Below, one piece after another: positions 25,711-37,454 of a DNA stretch of 64,000 nt. The DNA is from Clavibacter sp. B3I6 (GTDB taxonomy: Bacteria > Actinomycetota > Actinomycetes > Actinomycetales > Microbacteriaceae). The stretch is from NCBI RefSeq assembly GCF_030816895.1, contig NZ_JAUSYL010000001.1, positions 1,116,001-1,180,000 of the forward strand, read 5' to 3'. Positions within the stretch are counted from its first letter, which is position 1. Each line of letters opens with the position of its first letter. The notes under the pieces are model-generated. The model saw nothing but the letters and a program-made list of their open reading frames with translations, had not been told where the DNA came from and searched no databases. The position numbers were made by a program, and so were the translations under genes.

Positions 25711-26315
25711 ACCCGCACGAGCACGATCGCCGCGAGCGGCACGAGCCGGTAGCCGGAGACCGAGGACTCCCGTCGCGGCGTGCCGGCCTCGTGCACGGCC
25801 ACGTCGACGTGATCCCGTGCGACGCGATCCAGCGTGCCCCCGACGACCGTGTCGCGCAGCCGCAGCTCGACGCGCGCGCGACGTCGGCAGAGATCGCGCA
25901 GGACGAACGGCAGGCCGATGCGGTCGACGATGCCCCGCTCGGGTGGCAGCTCCGCCACCGGCGCGAGGCTCGACCTGACCTGCTCGCGATCGAGGGCGAG
26001 CGCGTGGACGGAGGCGAGCGGCAGGATGCAGGCCCGCTCCTCCCGACCCGAGCTCGCCTCACCCGGCACGACGAGGTCACCGGACAACCAGTCGCGACCG
26101 AGCACCTTCGCACGGAGGTCGATCCACGTCCCGTCGGACAGGGACAGCCGCAGCGGCCTCGCGCCGGCGGATGCGGTGAGTGCACGGAGCCGGTCGCGCA
26201 GGACGGTGCGGGCGACGCGCATCCGCTCCTCCTCGGCGCGCTGGTCGCGCTCCTCCGCGAGTCGCGCCGTCTCCCACTGGCCCTCCAGGTCGTCGAAGAG
26301 GTTCTCCCACCTCAT
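25707..26315 (-). CDS. Conserved unknown protein heading the CpaE/SAF operon
   Basis: 202 residues, soluble. An N-terminal charged helix (about 1-45, likely coiled coil) precedes a beta-rich domain with repeated short motifs (LSDGTWIDLRAKVLG, LRDTVVGGTLDRVARDHVDV) that look like two Sm-like barrel halves. No enzyme motif is seen. It is the first gene of a tightly overlapping three-gene run (4-bp overlaps) with the SAF and CpaE-like genes, so a shared task is likely. I do not recognise the family by name. Confidence 0.68.
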   Translation of the reverse strand: MRWENLFDDLEGQWETARLAEERDQRAEEERMRVARTVLRDRLRALTASAGARPLRLSLSDGTWIDLRAKVLGRDWLSGDLVVPGEASSGREERACILPLASVHALALDREQVRSSLAPVAELPPERGIVDRIGLPFVLRDLCRRRARVELRLRDTVVGGTLDRVARDHVDVAVHEAGTPRRESSVSGYRLVPLAAIVLVRV

Positions 26316-26521
26316 CGGGTGCCGTCCGCGGCGACGGGGAGGGCACGGAGCGGCGGCGGTGACTGCTCGGACATCCGGGCCACCTTGGGTCGCTTCCTTG
26401 AGATCCGCTCTCAGTTCTCCACATGTTCCGGCCTGGGCGTGCGCGCAGCCTCCCGCGCTGTCAGAGTTGCACGGTCATCGTGGTCCCCCGACCGGGGGGA
26501 GCACCGGGATGGGAGTGACGC
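26316..26521. other. Divergent intergenic region
   Basis: About 200 bp between the divergent operons at 26315 (minus) and 26522 (plus). Contains TTGGGTCGCTTCCTTGAGAT-like promoter material but no clear pair of boxes and no gene. Confidence 0.35.
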
Positions 26522-27112
26522 ATGAGTGAAGCAGTGCCACGGGAGGAGCTCCCCGAGCGCGGGAGCACCGTCGCCGGCAGCGCCGACGGAGCATCCACGC
26601 GCCGAACCGGTGCGCGGAAGCCGCCTCCCCCCGCCGCCGCCGGTGCGGCCCCTTCGGCGTCCGGCCGCGCATCGAGCGCCACGGCGCCGGCCACCACGGC
26701 GGTCCGCGGCACCATCCGCAAGCGGTTCGACGTCGACGACTTCTTCGGGCGGCAGCCGTGCAGCAGCCAGGACCTCCCGCCGTCCGGGCCGCTCCTCGAG
26801 AACCTCACCCGGTGCGTCATCGAGATCCTCGCGGGAGCCCGTGAGCTCGACCAGATCGCGCGCTGGGTCAGCGACGACGTCTACCGCCATCTCCTCAAGC
26901 GCGTGGTGCTCAGCGCCCGGGCTCGCCGGACCAAGGGGCAGTCGGTGACCCGCCCGGTCTTCACGATCGGCACGGTCACGTCCTTCTCGCCCCGCGACGG
27001 CGTGATCGAGGCCGTCATCGTGGTCCACGGGCGCGCCCGTGCCCGGGCCGTCGCCATCCGACTCGAGGGGCTCGACCGCCGCTGGCGGGCCACGGCCATC
27101 AACGTCCTCTAG
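26522..27112 (+). CDS. Rv3235-family protein
   Basis: 196 residues; GGGAG lies before the ATG. The N-terminal 65 residues are Ala/Pro/Thr-rich and disordered. The C-terminal domain (about 85-196) contains NLTRCVIEILAGARELDQIARW and VYRHLLKRVVLSARARR, typical of the actinobacterial Rv3235 family. In many genomes it lies next to secA and mtrA as here, but its function is not known. It converges with secA across a strong palindrome. Confidence 0.85.
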   Translation: MSEAVPREELPERGSTVAGSADGASTRRTGARKPPPPAAAGAAPSASGRASSATAPATTAVRGTIRKRFDVDDFFGRQPCSSQDLPPSGPLLENLTRCVIEILAGARELDQIARWVSDDVYRHLLKRVVLSARARRTKGQSVTRPVFTIGTVTSFSPRDGVIEAVIVVHGRARARAVAIRLEGLDRRWRATAINVL

Positions 27113-27125
27113 CCGCCGGACGCAT

Positions 27126-27163
27126 GAGAAGGGCGCACCTCCCGCGGGAGGTGCGCCCTTCTC
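27126..27163. terminator. 38-bp palindromic terminator
   Basis: A perfect 38-bp inverted repeat between the convergent Rv3235-family gene and secA, followed by TTGTG on the plus strand. Confidence 0.8.
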
Positions 27164-27229
27164 TTGTGCCGGCGCCTGACGCGCCGGGTCGCCGTGCGTC
27201 GGCAGCGGAGCCGCCGACGCACGTCGGGA

Positions 27230-30055
<2,826 letters not shown>

Positions 30056-30141
30056 CGGTGTCTCCCTGCGTAGATGGGCGGGCGTCGGATGACGACGACC
30101 ACCGTGACGGCGCGCGGATGTCGCCGCCGACGAGCATCGCC

Positions 30142-30147
30142 ATAGTA
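30142..30147 (-). promoter_or_regulatory. -10 box for secA
   Basis: TACTAT on the minus strand, downstream of the hpf terminator, giving a leader of roughly 80 nt. Confidence 0.5.
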
Positions 30148-30203
30148 CCGACTCGTCCGGGCCTCTTCCCGGGAGCGCCCTGACCCCGTGCAGACCACCG
30201 ACG

Positions 30204-30241
30204 CACGAGGCCCCGTGCGCCGGAGCGCACGGGGCCTCGTG
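30204..30241 (-). terminator. hpf terminator
   Basis: A perfect 17-bp stem with a CGGA-type tetraloop, 15 bp after the hpf stop and before the secA promoter. Confidence 0.8.
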
Positions 30242-30255
30242 GACCGTGGGAGGGA

Positions 30256-30945
30256 TCAGCGCCGGAGGGAGCGGGATCCGGCGCCGGCCCCCGCGAGCTC
30301 CTGCTCGCCGTCGGCCAGGCCGATGACGCCGTAGTCCCAGCCCTTGCGGCGGTAGACGACGCTCGGGCGGTCCGTCTCCGCGTCGATGAAGAGGAAGAAG
30401 TCGTGGCCGACGAGCTCCATGTGCTCCAGCGCCTGGTCGACCGTCATCGACTGCGACGGGAAGACCTTGGTGCGGATGACCACCGGGCAGTAGTCGTCCT
30501 CCTCCACCGGCTGGTCGGCAGGCGCGACGCTCCTCCCGTTGACGCGCTCGATGAGCTCGGCGTCGGCGGGGTCGAGGTCGATGCCGGCGAAGCCCTCGGT
30601 GGTCGCCTCCTGGAGGGACACGGGACGGTGGTTGCCGCGGTGGATCTTCTTCTTGTCCTTCGCGCGGCGCAGGCGCTCGAGCATCCGGCCGAGGGCCAGG
30701 TCGAAGGCCGCGAACTTGTCGGCGGCGCTGCTCTCCGCGCGGATCACGGGGCCGGGGCCCACGAGCGTGATCTCCACGCGGTCGTCGCCGGCGGAGCCGC
30801 CGGACTTCTCGCTGTGCCGCGAGACCCTGATGTCGAGCGAGATGGACTTCTCGGCGAGCTGGGCGATCTTGTCGACCTTCTCGGTGGCGTACACGCGGAA
30901 CCGGTCCGTGATCTCGGCGTTGCGGCCGGTGATGTTGATGTCCAT
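30256..30945 (-). CDS. hpf: Long-form ribosome hibernation-promoting factor
   Basis: 229 residues from ATG 30945, which has GGAGG 6 nt upstream; the ORF extends further but without signals. The N-terminal S30AE/HPF domain (MDINITGRNAEITDRFRVYA) is joined by a linker to the C-terminal dimerisation domain (about 165-215; VIRTKVFPSQSMTVDQALEHMELVGHDFFLF). Long HPF dimerises 70S ribosomes to 100S in stationary phase. Standard position between comF and secA. Own terminator follows. Confidence 0.96.
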   Translation of the reverse strand: MDINITGRNAEITDRFRVYATEKVDKIAQLAEKSISLDIRVSRHSEKSGGSAGDDRVEITLVGPGPVIRAESSAADKFAAFDLALGRMLERLRRAKDKKKIHRGNHRPVSLQEATTEGFAGIDLDPADAELIERVNGRSVAPADQPVEEDDYCPVVIRTKVFPSQSMTVDQALEHMELVGHDFFLFIDAETDRPSVVYRRKGWDYGVIGLADGEQELAGAGAGSRSLRR

Positions 30946-31015
30946 GACGTACCTCCAGATCATGACGCGCCGCCCGCTGGAAGAGGGCGATCACTTTCAC
31001 GCCTTTCGGGCGAGC

Positions 31016-31936
31016 CTAGACCCGGTCCTCCTCCCGGTGCGAGGCATCCGGCGGGTGGACCGCGAGGGCATCGGAGATGCACAGGGAGCGACGCGCGGGT
31101 CCCATCGGTCGCGCCGCGCGGCGTCGCGGATGGTCGGGGACGGCGGTGAGCACCGCGCAGGCGACGACCTCGCCGCCCGCCGCGCGGACGGCACGGCACG
31201 TCTCGCGGAGGGTGGCGCCGGTGGTGAGCACGTCGTCGACCACGAGGATCCGGCGGCCCGCGAGGTCGACGCGGGCGCGGAGGCACCCGTCGACGTTGGC
31301 CGCCCGGGCGGCGACCCCGAGGCCCGCCTGGTCGGCCGGGCGACGCGCGAAGCCGAGCGGGTGGCGCCGGAGGCCGGGGACGCCCCCGAGGCGCAGGGAA
31401 CGGAGGCCGGCGCGGGCGAGCACGACCTCGACCGGCGCGTAGCCGCGACGCCGGAGGGAGGCGCGGGGGGACGGGACGTCGAGCACGTGGATCGTGCCCG
31501 GCCCGATGGGCGGGCGCTCGGGCGCGGGCGGTCCCTCGGGGTCCGCGGAGCGCTCGGCGGCGGCGACGGCCGCGCCGACGGCCCGGGCGAGCGATGCCGC
31601 CATGGCGCGCGCGGCGTCCGTGCGGCCCTCCTCCTTGAGCGCGGACAGGAGCGCCGGCCACGGGGGCGCGTAGGAGCTGCCGCAGCCCACGGGGACGACG
31701 CGGGCCGGGATGCGCCCGCCCGCGCCGTCCACCGCGGGCAGCGCGAGCGGGCGCACGAGGGGCACGGAGCGGAGCGCGGCCGCGCAGGCGGCGCAGACGG
31801 CCCGGTCGGGCGCGCCGCATCCGGCGCAGGCGACGGGGAGCACCACGGCCAGCGCGTCGAGCAGGGCCGCGCGGACGGCGGGGTGGACGTGGGATGGCGG
31901 GGACGGGGAGACGGGTGGCGGCGAGGCGGGGATCAC
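31016..31936 (-). CDS. ComF-family phosphoribosyltransferase-like protein
   Basis: 306 residues from a GTG. Cys37, Cys40, Cys48 and Cys51 form the N-terminal zinc finger (CAGC...CAAC). The PRPP-binding loop VVDDVLTTGAT lies in the C-terminal domain. ComF supports DNA uptake in naturally competent bacteria; in actinobacteria its role is unclear. It is the fourth gene of the mtrA-mtrB-lpqB-comF run. Residues 75-185 are unusually Ala/Arg-rich. Confidence 0.88.
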   Translation of the reverse strand: MIPASPPPVSPSPPSHVHPAVRAALLDALAVVLPVACAGCGAPDRAVCAACAAALRSVPLVRPLALPAVDGAGGRIPARVVPVGCGSSYAPPWPALLSALKEEGRTDAARAMAASLARAVGAAVAAAERSADPEGPPAPERPPIGPGTIHVLDVPSPRASLRRRGYAPVEVVLARAGLRSLRLGGVPGLRRHPLGFARRPADQAGLGVAARAANVDGCLRARVDLAGRRILVVDDVLTTGATLRETCRAVRAAGGEVVACAVLTAVPDHPRRRAARPMGPARRSLCISDALAVHPPDASHREEDRV

Positions 31937-31997
31937 GCGCGCAGGGTCGCAGGCGACCGGAGCGGGTGGGGCGGCCGGGACGGATCCGTGGAGGGCG

Positions 31998-33722
31998 TCA
32001 GCGCTTCGTCGCGATGAAGGAGACGCCGGTGGCCGTCTGCTGCCACGTGCTGCCCCGCGGCGTGAGCAGGGCCCCCGCGCCCGTGAGGACGCGCAGGCCG
32101 CTCTCGTCGTTCGCCCCCGCGATGGCGACGCCGTCCGCGGCGGATCCGATGTCCTTCGACGGGCCGCCGACCTGGTGCAGCGTGATCGGGCGCTCGCCGT
32201 CGGGCGCGAGCGTGAGCGTGGCGACGTCGAGCTCGTCCACCCACGTCGCGTCGAGGGGCGTGCCGGGCGTCGCGAGGAGCTCGAGCGGCGTCGCGGTGAG
32301 GGACGTCGGGACGCCGTCGTCGCGCACGATCGACGAGACCAGCAGCTGCGGCCCGGCTCCGGTCTCGAGCTGCACGAGCACGCGGGCGCCGTCGCGCGCG
32401 ACCTCGAGGGAGACGACGCGGCCGGTGCCGGTCCAGCTCACGGCGACGGGGTGGCCGACGCCGTCCGGGCCCCAGGCGACGAGCCCCCGCGGATCCGCGG
32501 CCGGGATCGACCAGACGTAGCCCTGCGCGTCGAGCGACGGCGCCACGAGGCCCGGGCGGGTGTCGAGGAGGACCGCGTCCGGATCGCCGTCGCCCACCGC
32601 CCACACGCCGGACGCGTTCCGCACCGCGGCCTGGCGGCCGTCGGCGCTGAGGGTCGCGGCGTCCGCGGCGAGGGCGGACACGCGCGTGCCGAGCGTCCCG
32701 AGCGGGGCCACCTCTCCCCCGCCCAGGTAGCCGAACGCGCCCTGCGCGAGCACGAGCGGACGCGACTCCGCCTGCGGGTCCTTCACGGGGGCGCGCCCGC
32801 CGAGGTCGGGGACGGTGAGGGGCGTGCCGTCGACGAGGACCCGGACGTCGAGCACGGAGGGGATGGCGGACAGGCTCTGCCGGAGCTGGAGCTCCATCCG
32901 CTGCTGCGTCACGCCGTCGGCCGCGCGCGCCTCCGTCGAGAGGTCCACCTGCGGCGTGCCGGACGCCGTCGTGACGGCCGAGGACGCCAGGCGGGTTCCC
33001 TCCGGGAAGGCCGTGACGACCGCCGGCTGCGACAGCCACGGCGACGGTCCCTGCAGGAGCGACTTCACGATGCGCGTGCTGACGCTCTGCGATGCCCGCG
33101 TCACGAAGAACCGCAGGTCGGGGACGAGGTAGGAGAACGTCGGGTCGAAGAAGTACAGGGCGTGGGCGCTGAAGATCTCGCGGAAGTAGGTCGATCGGAG
33201 CGCGATACCGTCCGGCGCCTTCGCGATGCGCCACTGCCCGCGCTCCTGCACGAGCTGGAAGGACAGGCGCGTCTCCTGGTCGCTGCCCACCTCGCGGTAA
33301 TGGCCCTGGCCGTCGACCGTGGCGATGGTCGTGACCGAGTAGCTGAAGGTGCCGTCGACCTCCTCGGAGGTCCGCGCCTGGCCCTCCCACACGACGACGC
33401 TCGCGAACGGGTCCCAGCGGGAGGCGAAGTCGGAGGAGAGGAACTGACGGGCGACGCCGTACTGGTCCGCGGAGCTGGTGGCGGCGTCGACGAAGCCCGC
33501 GACGACGTCGTCCGGGCCGTCGCCGTCCTGCGGGCCGTCGGGCTGGTAGCTGACGCCGGACTCGTCCGCGACGACGGCCGGGCCGCCCGCGGCGACCGGA
33601 CCGCCGGAGGGGATGGAGACGCAGCCCGTGAGGAGGATCGCGCAGGCGGCGACGAGGGCGACGGCGGCGGGGCGCGCGGGGCGGCGCACGCGGCGGGGAC
33701 GCGGATCAGGGCTGGTGGGCAC
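31998..33722 (-). CDS. lpqB: Lipoprotein LpqB
   Basis: 574 residues from a GTG that overlaps the mtrB stop by 17 bp. A signal peptide with lipobox LTGC at about 31-34 is followed by a GerMN domain (about 175-300) and a C-terminal beta-propeller-like domain. LpqB binds the extracellular domain of MtrB and modulates MtrAB signalling in mycobacteria and streptomycetes. Gene order and translational overlap support the same role here. Confidence 0.93.
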   Translation of the reverse strand: MPTSPDPRPRRVRRPARPAAVALVAACAILLTGCVSIPSGGPVAAGGPAVVADESGVSYQPDGPQDGDGPDDVVAGFVDAATSSADQYGVARQFLSSDFASRWDPFASVVVWEGQARTSEEVDGTFSYSVTTIATVDGQGHYREVGSDQETRLSFQLVQERGQWRIAKAPDGIALRSTYFREIFSAHALYFFDPTFSYLVPDLRFFVTRASQSVSTRIVKSLLQGPSPWLSQPAVVTAFPEGTRLASSAVTTASGTPQVDLSTEARAADGVTQQRMELQLRQSLSAIPSVLDVRVLVDGTPLTVPDLGGRAPVKDPQAESRPLVLAQGAFGYLGGGEVAPLGTLGTRVSALAADAATLSADGRQAAVRNASGVWAVGDGDPDAVLLDTRPGLVAPSLDAQGYVWSIPAADPRGLVAWGPDGVGHPVAVSWTGTGRVVSLEVARDGARVLVQLETGAGPQLLVSSIVRDDGVPTSLTATPLELLATPGTPLDATWVDELDVATLTLAPDGERPITLHQVGGPSKDIGSAADGVAIAGANDESGLRVLTGAGALLTPRGSTWQQTATGVSFIATKR

Positions 33723-35349
33723 GGGTGCGCTCCTCGTCGGCGTGGTCGGCCGCGGGATCGTCCGCGGGGTCGTCGGGCGGCAGCGCGACGGGCGAGCTCT
33801 CCAGGGGGACGTCGGGGCGGCGGGGCAGGGTCAGCCGGAAGCAGGATCCCTCGCCCGGCCGCGACCACAGCTGCAGCCAGCCGTGGTGCAGGTTCGCGTC
33901 CTCCAGGGAGATCGCGAGGCCGAGGCCCGTGCCGCCCGTGCTGCGCTGGCGCGACGGGTCCGCGCGCCAGAACCGGTCGAAGACGTGGCCCATCTCCTCG
34001 TGCGTCATGCCGACGCCGTAGTCGCGCACCGCGAGGGCGACGGCGTCGCGGTCGCTGTCCACCGTGATCACGATGGGCCGGCCCTCGCCGTGGTCGACCG
34101 CGTTGCCGACGAGGTTCGTGACGATGCGGCGGACCCGGCGGGCGTCCATCTCGGCGTCGAAGTAGCCGCCGGGGGCGACCAGCCGGAGCTCCGACCCCTT
34201 CTGCGCCGCGAGGCCCTCGAACTCGTCGATGGAGTCCTCGACGAGCCGGACCAGGTTGGTGGGCTCGGTGACGAGGTCCACGGCGCCCGCGTCGAAGCGG
34301 CTGATCTCCAGCAGGTCGGCGAGCAGCGTCTCGAACCGCTCCACCTGCGTGTGCAGCAGCTCGGCGCTGCGCGCGGCCGGCGGGCTGAAGTCCTCGCGCA
34401 GGTCGTAGAGCACGCCGCCCGCGAGCCGGATGGTCGTGAGCGGGGTCCGCAGCTCGTGCGAGACGTCGGAGACGAAGCGCTGCTGCAGCTGCGAGAGGTC
34501 GGCGAGCTGCGTGATCTGCGACTGCAGCGAGTCCGCCATGCCGTTGAACGAGCGGGCCAGGGTCGCGATCACGTCCTCGCCCTTCACGGGCAGCCGCTCC
34601 TCGAGCTGCCCCGCCGCGAGCTTCTGGCTCGTGTCGGCGGCGACGCGGATGGGCGCGACGACCAGGCGCACCACCAGCCACGCGATCGCGCCGATGAGGA
34701 CCACGAGGAGGAGGAACGCGAGGAGGATCGTGCCGGCCACGAAGTCGAGGGTCTGCTGGATGTCGCCCAGGTCGTAGACGAGGTAGAGCTCGTACCGGCC
34801 GGCCGACGGGATGTCGACGCTCGAGCCGACGACGATGCCGGGGTTCGTGCCGCCCTGCTCGTCGGGGATCGCGACCGACTGCCACTGCTGCGTCCCCGTG
34901 CCCTCGCCCACGGCGCGGCGGAGGTCGGCGCTCAGGAGGCTGTCGACGTAGTCGGCGGTCGACGCGTTCTGCAGGACGTTCCGCGCCTCCGTGCCGGGCG
35001 TGCGGCGGAACGCGAAGTCGGAGAGGTTGATGGCGCTGCCGCGGAGCTCGTCGAACACCTGCGTGCGCAGCTGCTCGAGCTCGGTCTGGTCGGAGGCGTC
35101 CGAGGACGTGAACTGCTCCTGCATCCGGCTCGTCGCGCTGTTCGACTGCTGCAGCACGGTGTCGAGGCGCTGGCGGAAGAGGTCGCTCGAGATGCTCTGC
35201 GTCATGAGCACGCCGATGAGGAGGACGGTGGCGCCCGAGAGCGCGACGGTGATGAGGACGGTGCGGAACTGGAGGGACACCGCCCAGATCCGGACGAGGC
35301 GGCGCGGCCACGACCTCCAGTCGACGAGCCACGCGGGCAGGGGGCGCAT
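33706..35349 (-). CDS. mtrB: Sensor histidine kinase MtrB
   Basis: 547 residues. Membrane helices at about 31-50 and 205-230 flank an extracytoplasmic sensor domain. HAMP (about 230-285), HisKA with SDVSHELRTPLTT (about residue 315) and HATPase motifs (NLVGNAVDHGEG, DYGVGMT, GTGLGLAI) follow. The last 40 residues are acidic and Pro-rich. It phosphorylates MtrA and is tuned by LpqB; the system controls cell-wall and division genes and osmotic response. Directly follows mtrA with a 3-bp gap. Confidence 0.96.
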   Translation of the reverse strand: MRPLPAWLVDWRSWPRRLVRIWAVSLQFRTVLITVALSGATVLLIGVLMTQSISSDLFRQRLDTVLQQSNSATSRMQEQFTSSDASDQTELEQLRTQVFDELRGSAINLSDFAFRRTPGTEARNVLQNASTADYVDSLLSADLRRAVGEGTGTQQWQSVAIPDEQGGTNPGIVVGSSVDIPSAGRYELYLVYDLGDIQQTLDFVAGTILLAFLLLVVLIGAIAWLVVRLVVAPIRVAADTSQKLAAGQLEERLPVKGEDVIATLARSFNGMADSLQSQITQLADLSQLQQRFVSDVSHELRTPLTTIRLAGGVLYDLREDFSPPAARSAELLHTQVERFETLLADLLEISRFDAGAVDLVTEPTNLVRLVEDSIDEFEGLAAQKGSELRLVAPGGYFDAEMDARRVRRIVTNLVGNAVDHGEGRPIVITVDSDRDAVALAVRDYGVGMTHEEMGHVFDRFWRADPSRQRSTGGTGLGLAISLEDANLHHGWLQLWSRPGEGSCFRLTLPRRPDVPLESSPVALPPDDPADDPAADHADEERTRAHQP

Positions 35350-35352
35350 GGG

Positions 35353-36033
35353 CTAGGCCGCGGCCCCCGCGCGGTAGCCGACGCCGCGGACGGTCATGAC
35401 GATCCGCGGGTTGTCCGGGTCGTCCTCCACCTTGGCCCGGAGGCGCTGCACGTGGACGTTGACGAGGCGCGTGTCGGCCTTGTACTGGTAGCCCCACACC
35501 TGCTCGAGCAGCATCTCGCGGGTGAAGACCTGCTGCGGGCGGCTGGCGAGCGCGTGCAGGAGGTCGAACTCGAGGGGCGTGAGGTTGATGCGCTCGTCGC
35601 CGCGGCGGACCTCGTGGCCCTCGACGTCGACCACGAGGTCGCCGACCTGCAGGAGGCCGGGCGACGCGGCGGCCGCGGGGCGCAGGCGCGTGCGGATGCG
35701 CGCGACGAGCTCCTTCGGGTTGAAGGGCTTGACGATGTAGTCGTCGGCGCCGGACTCGAGGCCCTTCACGACGTCGGCTGTGTCGGACTTCGCCGTGAGC
35801 ATGATGATGGGCACGCCGGACTCGGCGCGGATGAGGTCGCACACCTGGATGCCGTCGAGGCCGGGGAGCATGAGGTCGAGCAGCACGAGGTCGGGCTTGC
35901 CCTCGTGGAAGGCGGCGAGCGCCTGGCCGCCGTCCCCGCAGAAGGAGGGCTCGAAGCCCTCGGTGCGGAGGACGATGCCGATCATCTCGGCGAGCGCGGT
36001 GTCGTCGTCGACCACCAGGATCCGTGCTGTCAT
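35353..36033 (-). CDS. mtrA: Response regulator MtrA
   Basis: 226 residues from ATG 36033, the normal OmpR/PhoB-class length. Receiver: DDD at 9-11 and phospho-acceptor Asp53 in LLDLMLPG; conserved Lys in KPFNPKEL. Winged-helix DNA-binding domain from about 130 (LTPLEFDLLHALAS, VNVHVQRLRAKVE). TACCCT lies 31 nt upstream. First gene of the operon. Essential in mycobacteria. Confidence 0.97.
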   Translation of the reverse strand: MTARILVVDDDTALAEMIGIVLRTEGFEPSFCGDGGQALAAFHEGKPDLVLLDLMLPGLDGIQVCDLIRAESGVPIIMLTAKSDTADVVKGLESGADDYIVKPFNPKELVARIRTRLRPAAAASPGLLQVGDLVVDVEGHEVRRGDERINLTPLEFDLLHALASRPQQVFTREMLLEQVWGYQYKADTRLVNVHVQRLRAKVEDDPDNPRIVMTVRGVGYRAGAAA

Positions 36034-36064
36034 CTGCCCTGTGTTCCCTGTCCTCGGAACCCCC

Positions 36065-36070
36065 AGGGTA
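36065..36070 (-). promoter_or_regulatory. -10 box for mtrA
   Basis: TACCCT on the minus strand, 31 nt before the mtrA ATG, with a short leader that includes AGGGCAG. Confidence 0.5.
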
Positions 36071-36155
36071 GCCGGTGGATCCCGGGGATCGCGGGGGCGC
36101 GCGCGGGCCGGCGGACGCGGGACTTCGCGGGGCGCCTGTGGGAGGCTGGGCGACT

Positions 36156-37454
36156 GTGAGCGATGACCAGAGCTGGCAGGCCCCGGGCGGCGCGTCGTCC
36201 GGGCAGGGCGGATCCCCGGATCCCGACGGACGGGGCGCCGACGCCGGACCCGCGGTCCCGCCGGCTCCCGCTCCCGGCTACGCGCCGCCTCCCTCTCCCG
36301 GCTACGCGCCGGCTCCCGGACACGCCGCCGCACCCGGCTCCGCGCCCGCCCCCGGCTACGCGCCGCCTCCCGCGTGGGGCGCCGCCCCCGGTTGGACGCC
36401 GCCGCCGAAGCCCGGGCTCCTGCCGCTCCGGCCGCTCGGCCTCGGCGCGATCCTCGCCAGCTCGTTCCAGACGCTCCGCCGGAACCCCGGCCCGACGGTC
36501 GGCAGCGCACTGCTGATCCAGGGGCTCGTCGGGGTCGTGACGCTCCTGATCGTGGGCGGCGTGACGGGCGTCGTCGTCACGCGCGTCCTGTCCGCCCGCG
36601 AGGCGGACCAGGGGCCGCTCATCGCGGGCGGCGTCGCGGCCGTCGTGATCGCGGCGGTCGTCACCCTCGTGCTGTCGCTGGTCGCGTCGGCCTTCCTGCA
36701 GGGCGTGGTCGCGAGCGAGGTCGCGCGCGGCACGCTCGGCGAGCGCCTCCGGATGCGCGCGCTCTGGCGCCTCGCCCGACCGCGCCTCGGCGCGCTCGTG
36801 CTGTGGAGCCTCCTCCTCACCGGCGCGTGGACCCTGGCGTTCGCGGTGCTCGCGGGCGTCGTCGCGCTGCTGGTGCTCGCGGGCGGTGCGGGCATCGCGG
36901 TGGGGATCATCGTGGGCGTCCTCGGGATCATGGGCCTCGTGGTGGTCGCGGCGTGGGTGTCGACCCGCCTGTCCCTCGTGCCGAGCGCCATCGTGATCGA
37001 GCAGCTGCGGCCGTTCGCGGCGGCCCGACGGTCGTGGTCGCTCACGATCGGGTCGTTCTGGCGCGTGCTCGGGATCCTGCTGCTGACCGGAGTGATCGTG
37101 TCCGCCGCCGCGAACGTCGTCACCGTGCCGCTGACGCTCCTCACCTCGATCCTGCAGACGCTGCTCTTCCCGACCGGCGAGCTCGACTTCCAGTCCTTCG
37201 ACGCCTCCGTCGTGTTCTACCTCGCGACGCAGCTGCTCACGATCGTCGTGAGCGTGGTGGTCGGCAGCATCGGCGCGGTCGTCACGTCGGCGAACGCGGC
37301 CATCCTCTACATCGACCTGCGCATGCGGCGCGAGGGGCTCGACCTCGAGCTCGCGCGCTTCGTCGAGGAGCGCGCGGCGGGCGCGGGGTCGGCCACCGGC
37401 CCCGACGCCCGGGACCCGTACGCCGCGCCCGCGCCCGCGCCGGGACCCGCGTGA
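36156..37454 (+). CDS. GPDPase-type membrane-domain protein with Pro-rich N-terminus
   Basis: 432 residues from GTG 36156 (GGGAGG 10 nt upstream); a longer ATG frame lacks signals. The first 105 residues are a cytoplasmic Pro/Gly/Ala-rich tract with repeats of GYAPPP-type units. Six or more membrane helices follow (about 115-400) and resemble the membrane domain of glycerophosphoryl diester phosphodiesterase, without the catalytic domain. First gene of a run of GTGA-coupled genes. Divergent from mtrA. Function unknown. Confidence 0.8.
   Translation: MSDDQSWQAPGGASSGQGGSPDPDGRGADAGPAVPPAPAPGYAPPPSPGYAPAPGHAAAPGSAPAPGYAPPPAWGAAPGWTPPPKPGLLPLRPLGLGAILASSFQTLRRNPGPTVGSALLIQGLVGVVTLLIVGGVTGVVVTRVLSAREADQGPLIAGGVAAVVIAAVVTLVLSLVASAFLQGVVASEVARGTLGERLRMRALWRLARPRLGALVLWSLLLTGAWTLAFAVLAGVVALLVLAGGAGIAVGIIVGVLGIMGLVVVAAWVSTRLSLVPSAIVIEQLRPFAAARRSWSLTIGSFWRVLGILLLTGVIVSAAANVVTVPLTLLTSILQTLLFPTGELDFQSFDASVVFYLATQLLTIVVSVVVGSIGAVVTSANAAILYIDLRMRREGLDLELARFVEERAAGAGSATGPDARDPYAAPAPAPGPA

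Noticed and set aside
25012..26315. Tad/Flp pilus locus
   Set aside because: CpaB-like and CpaE-like genes are present, but no tadA, tadB, tadC, flp or secretin gene is seen in the window.
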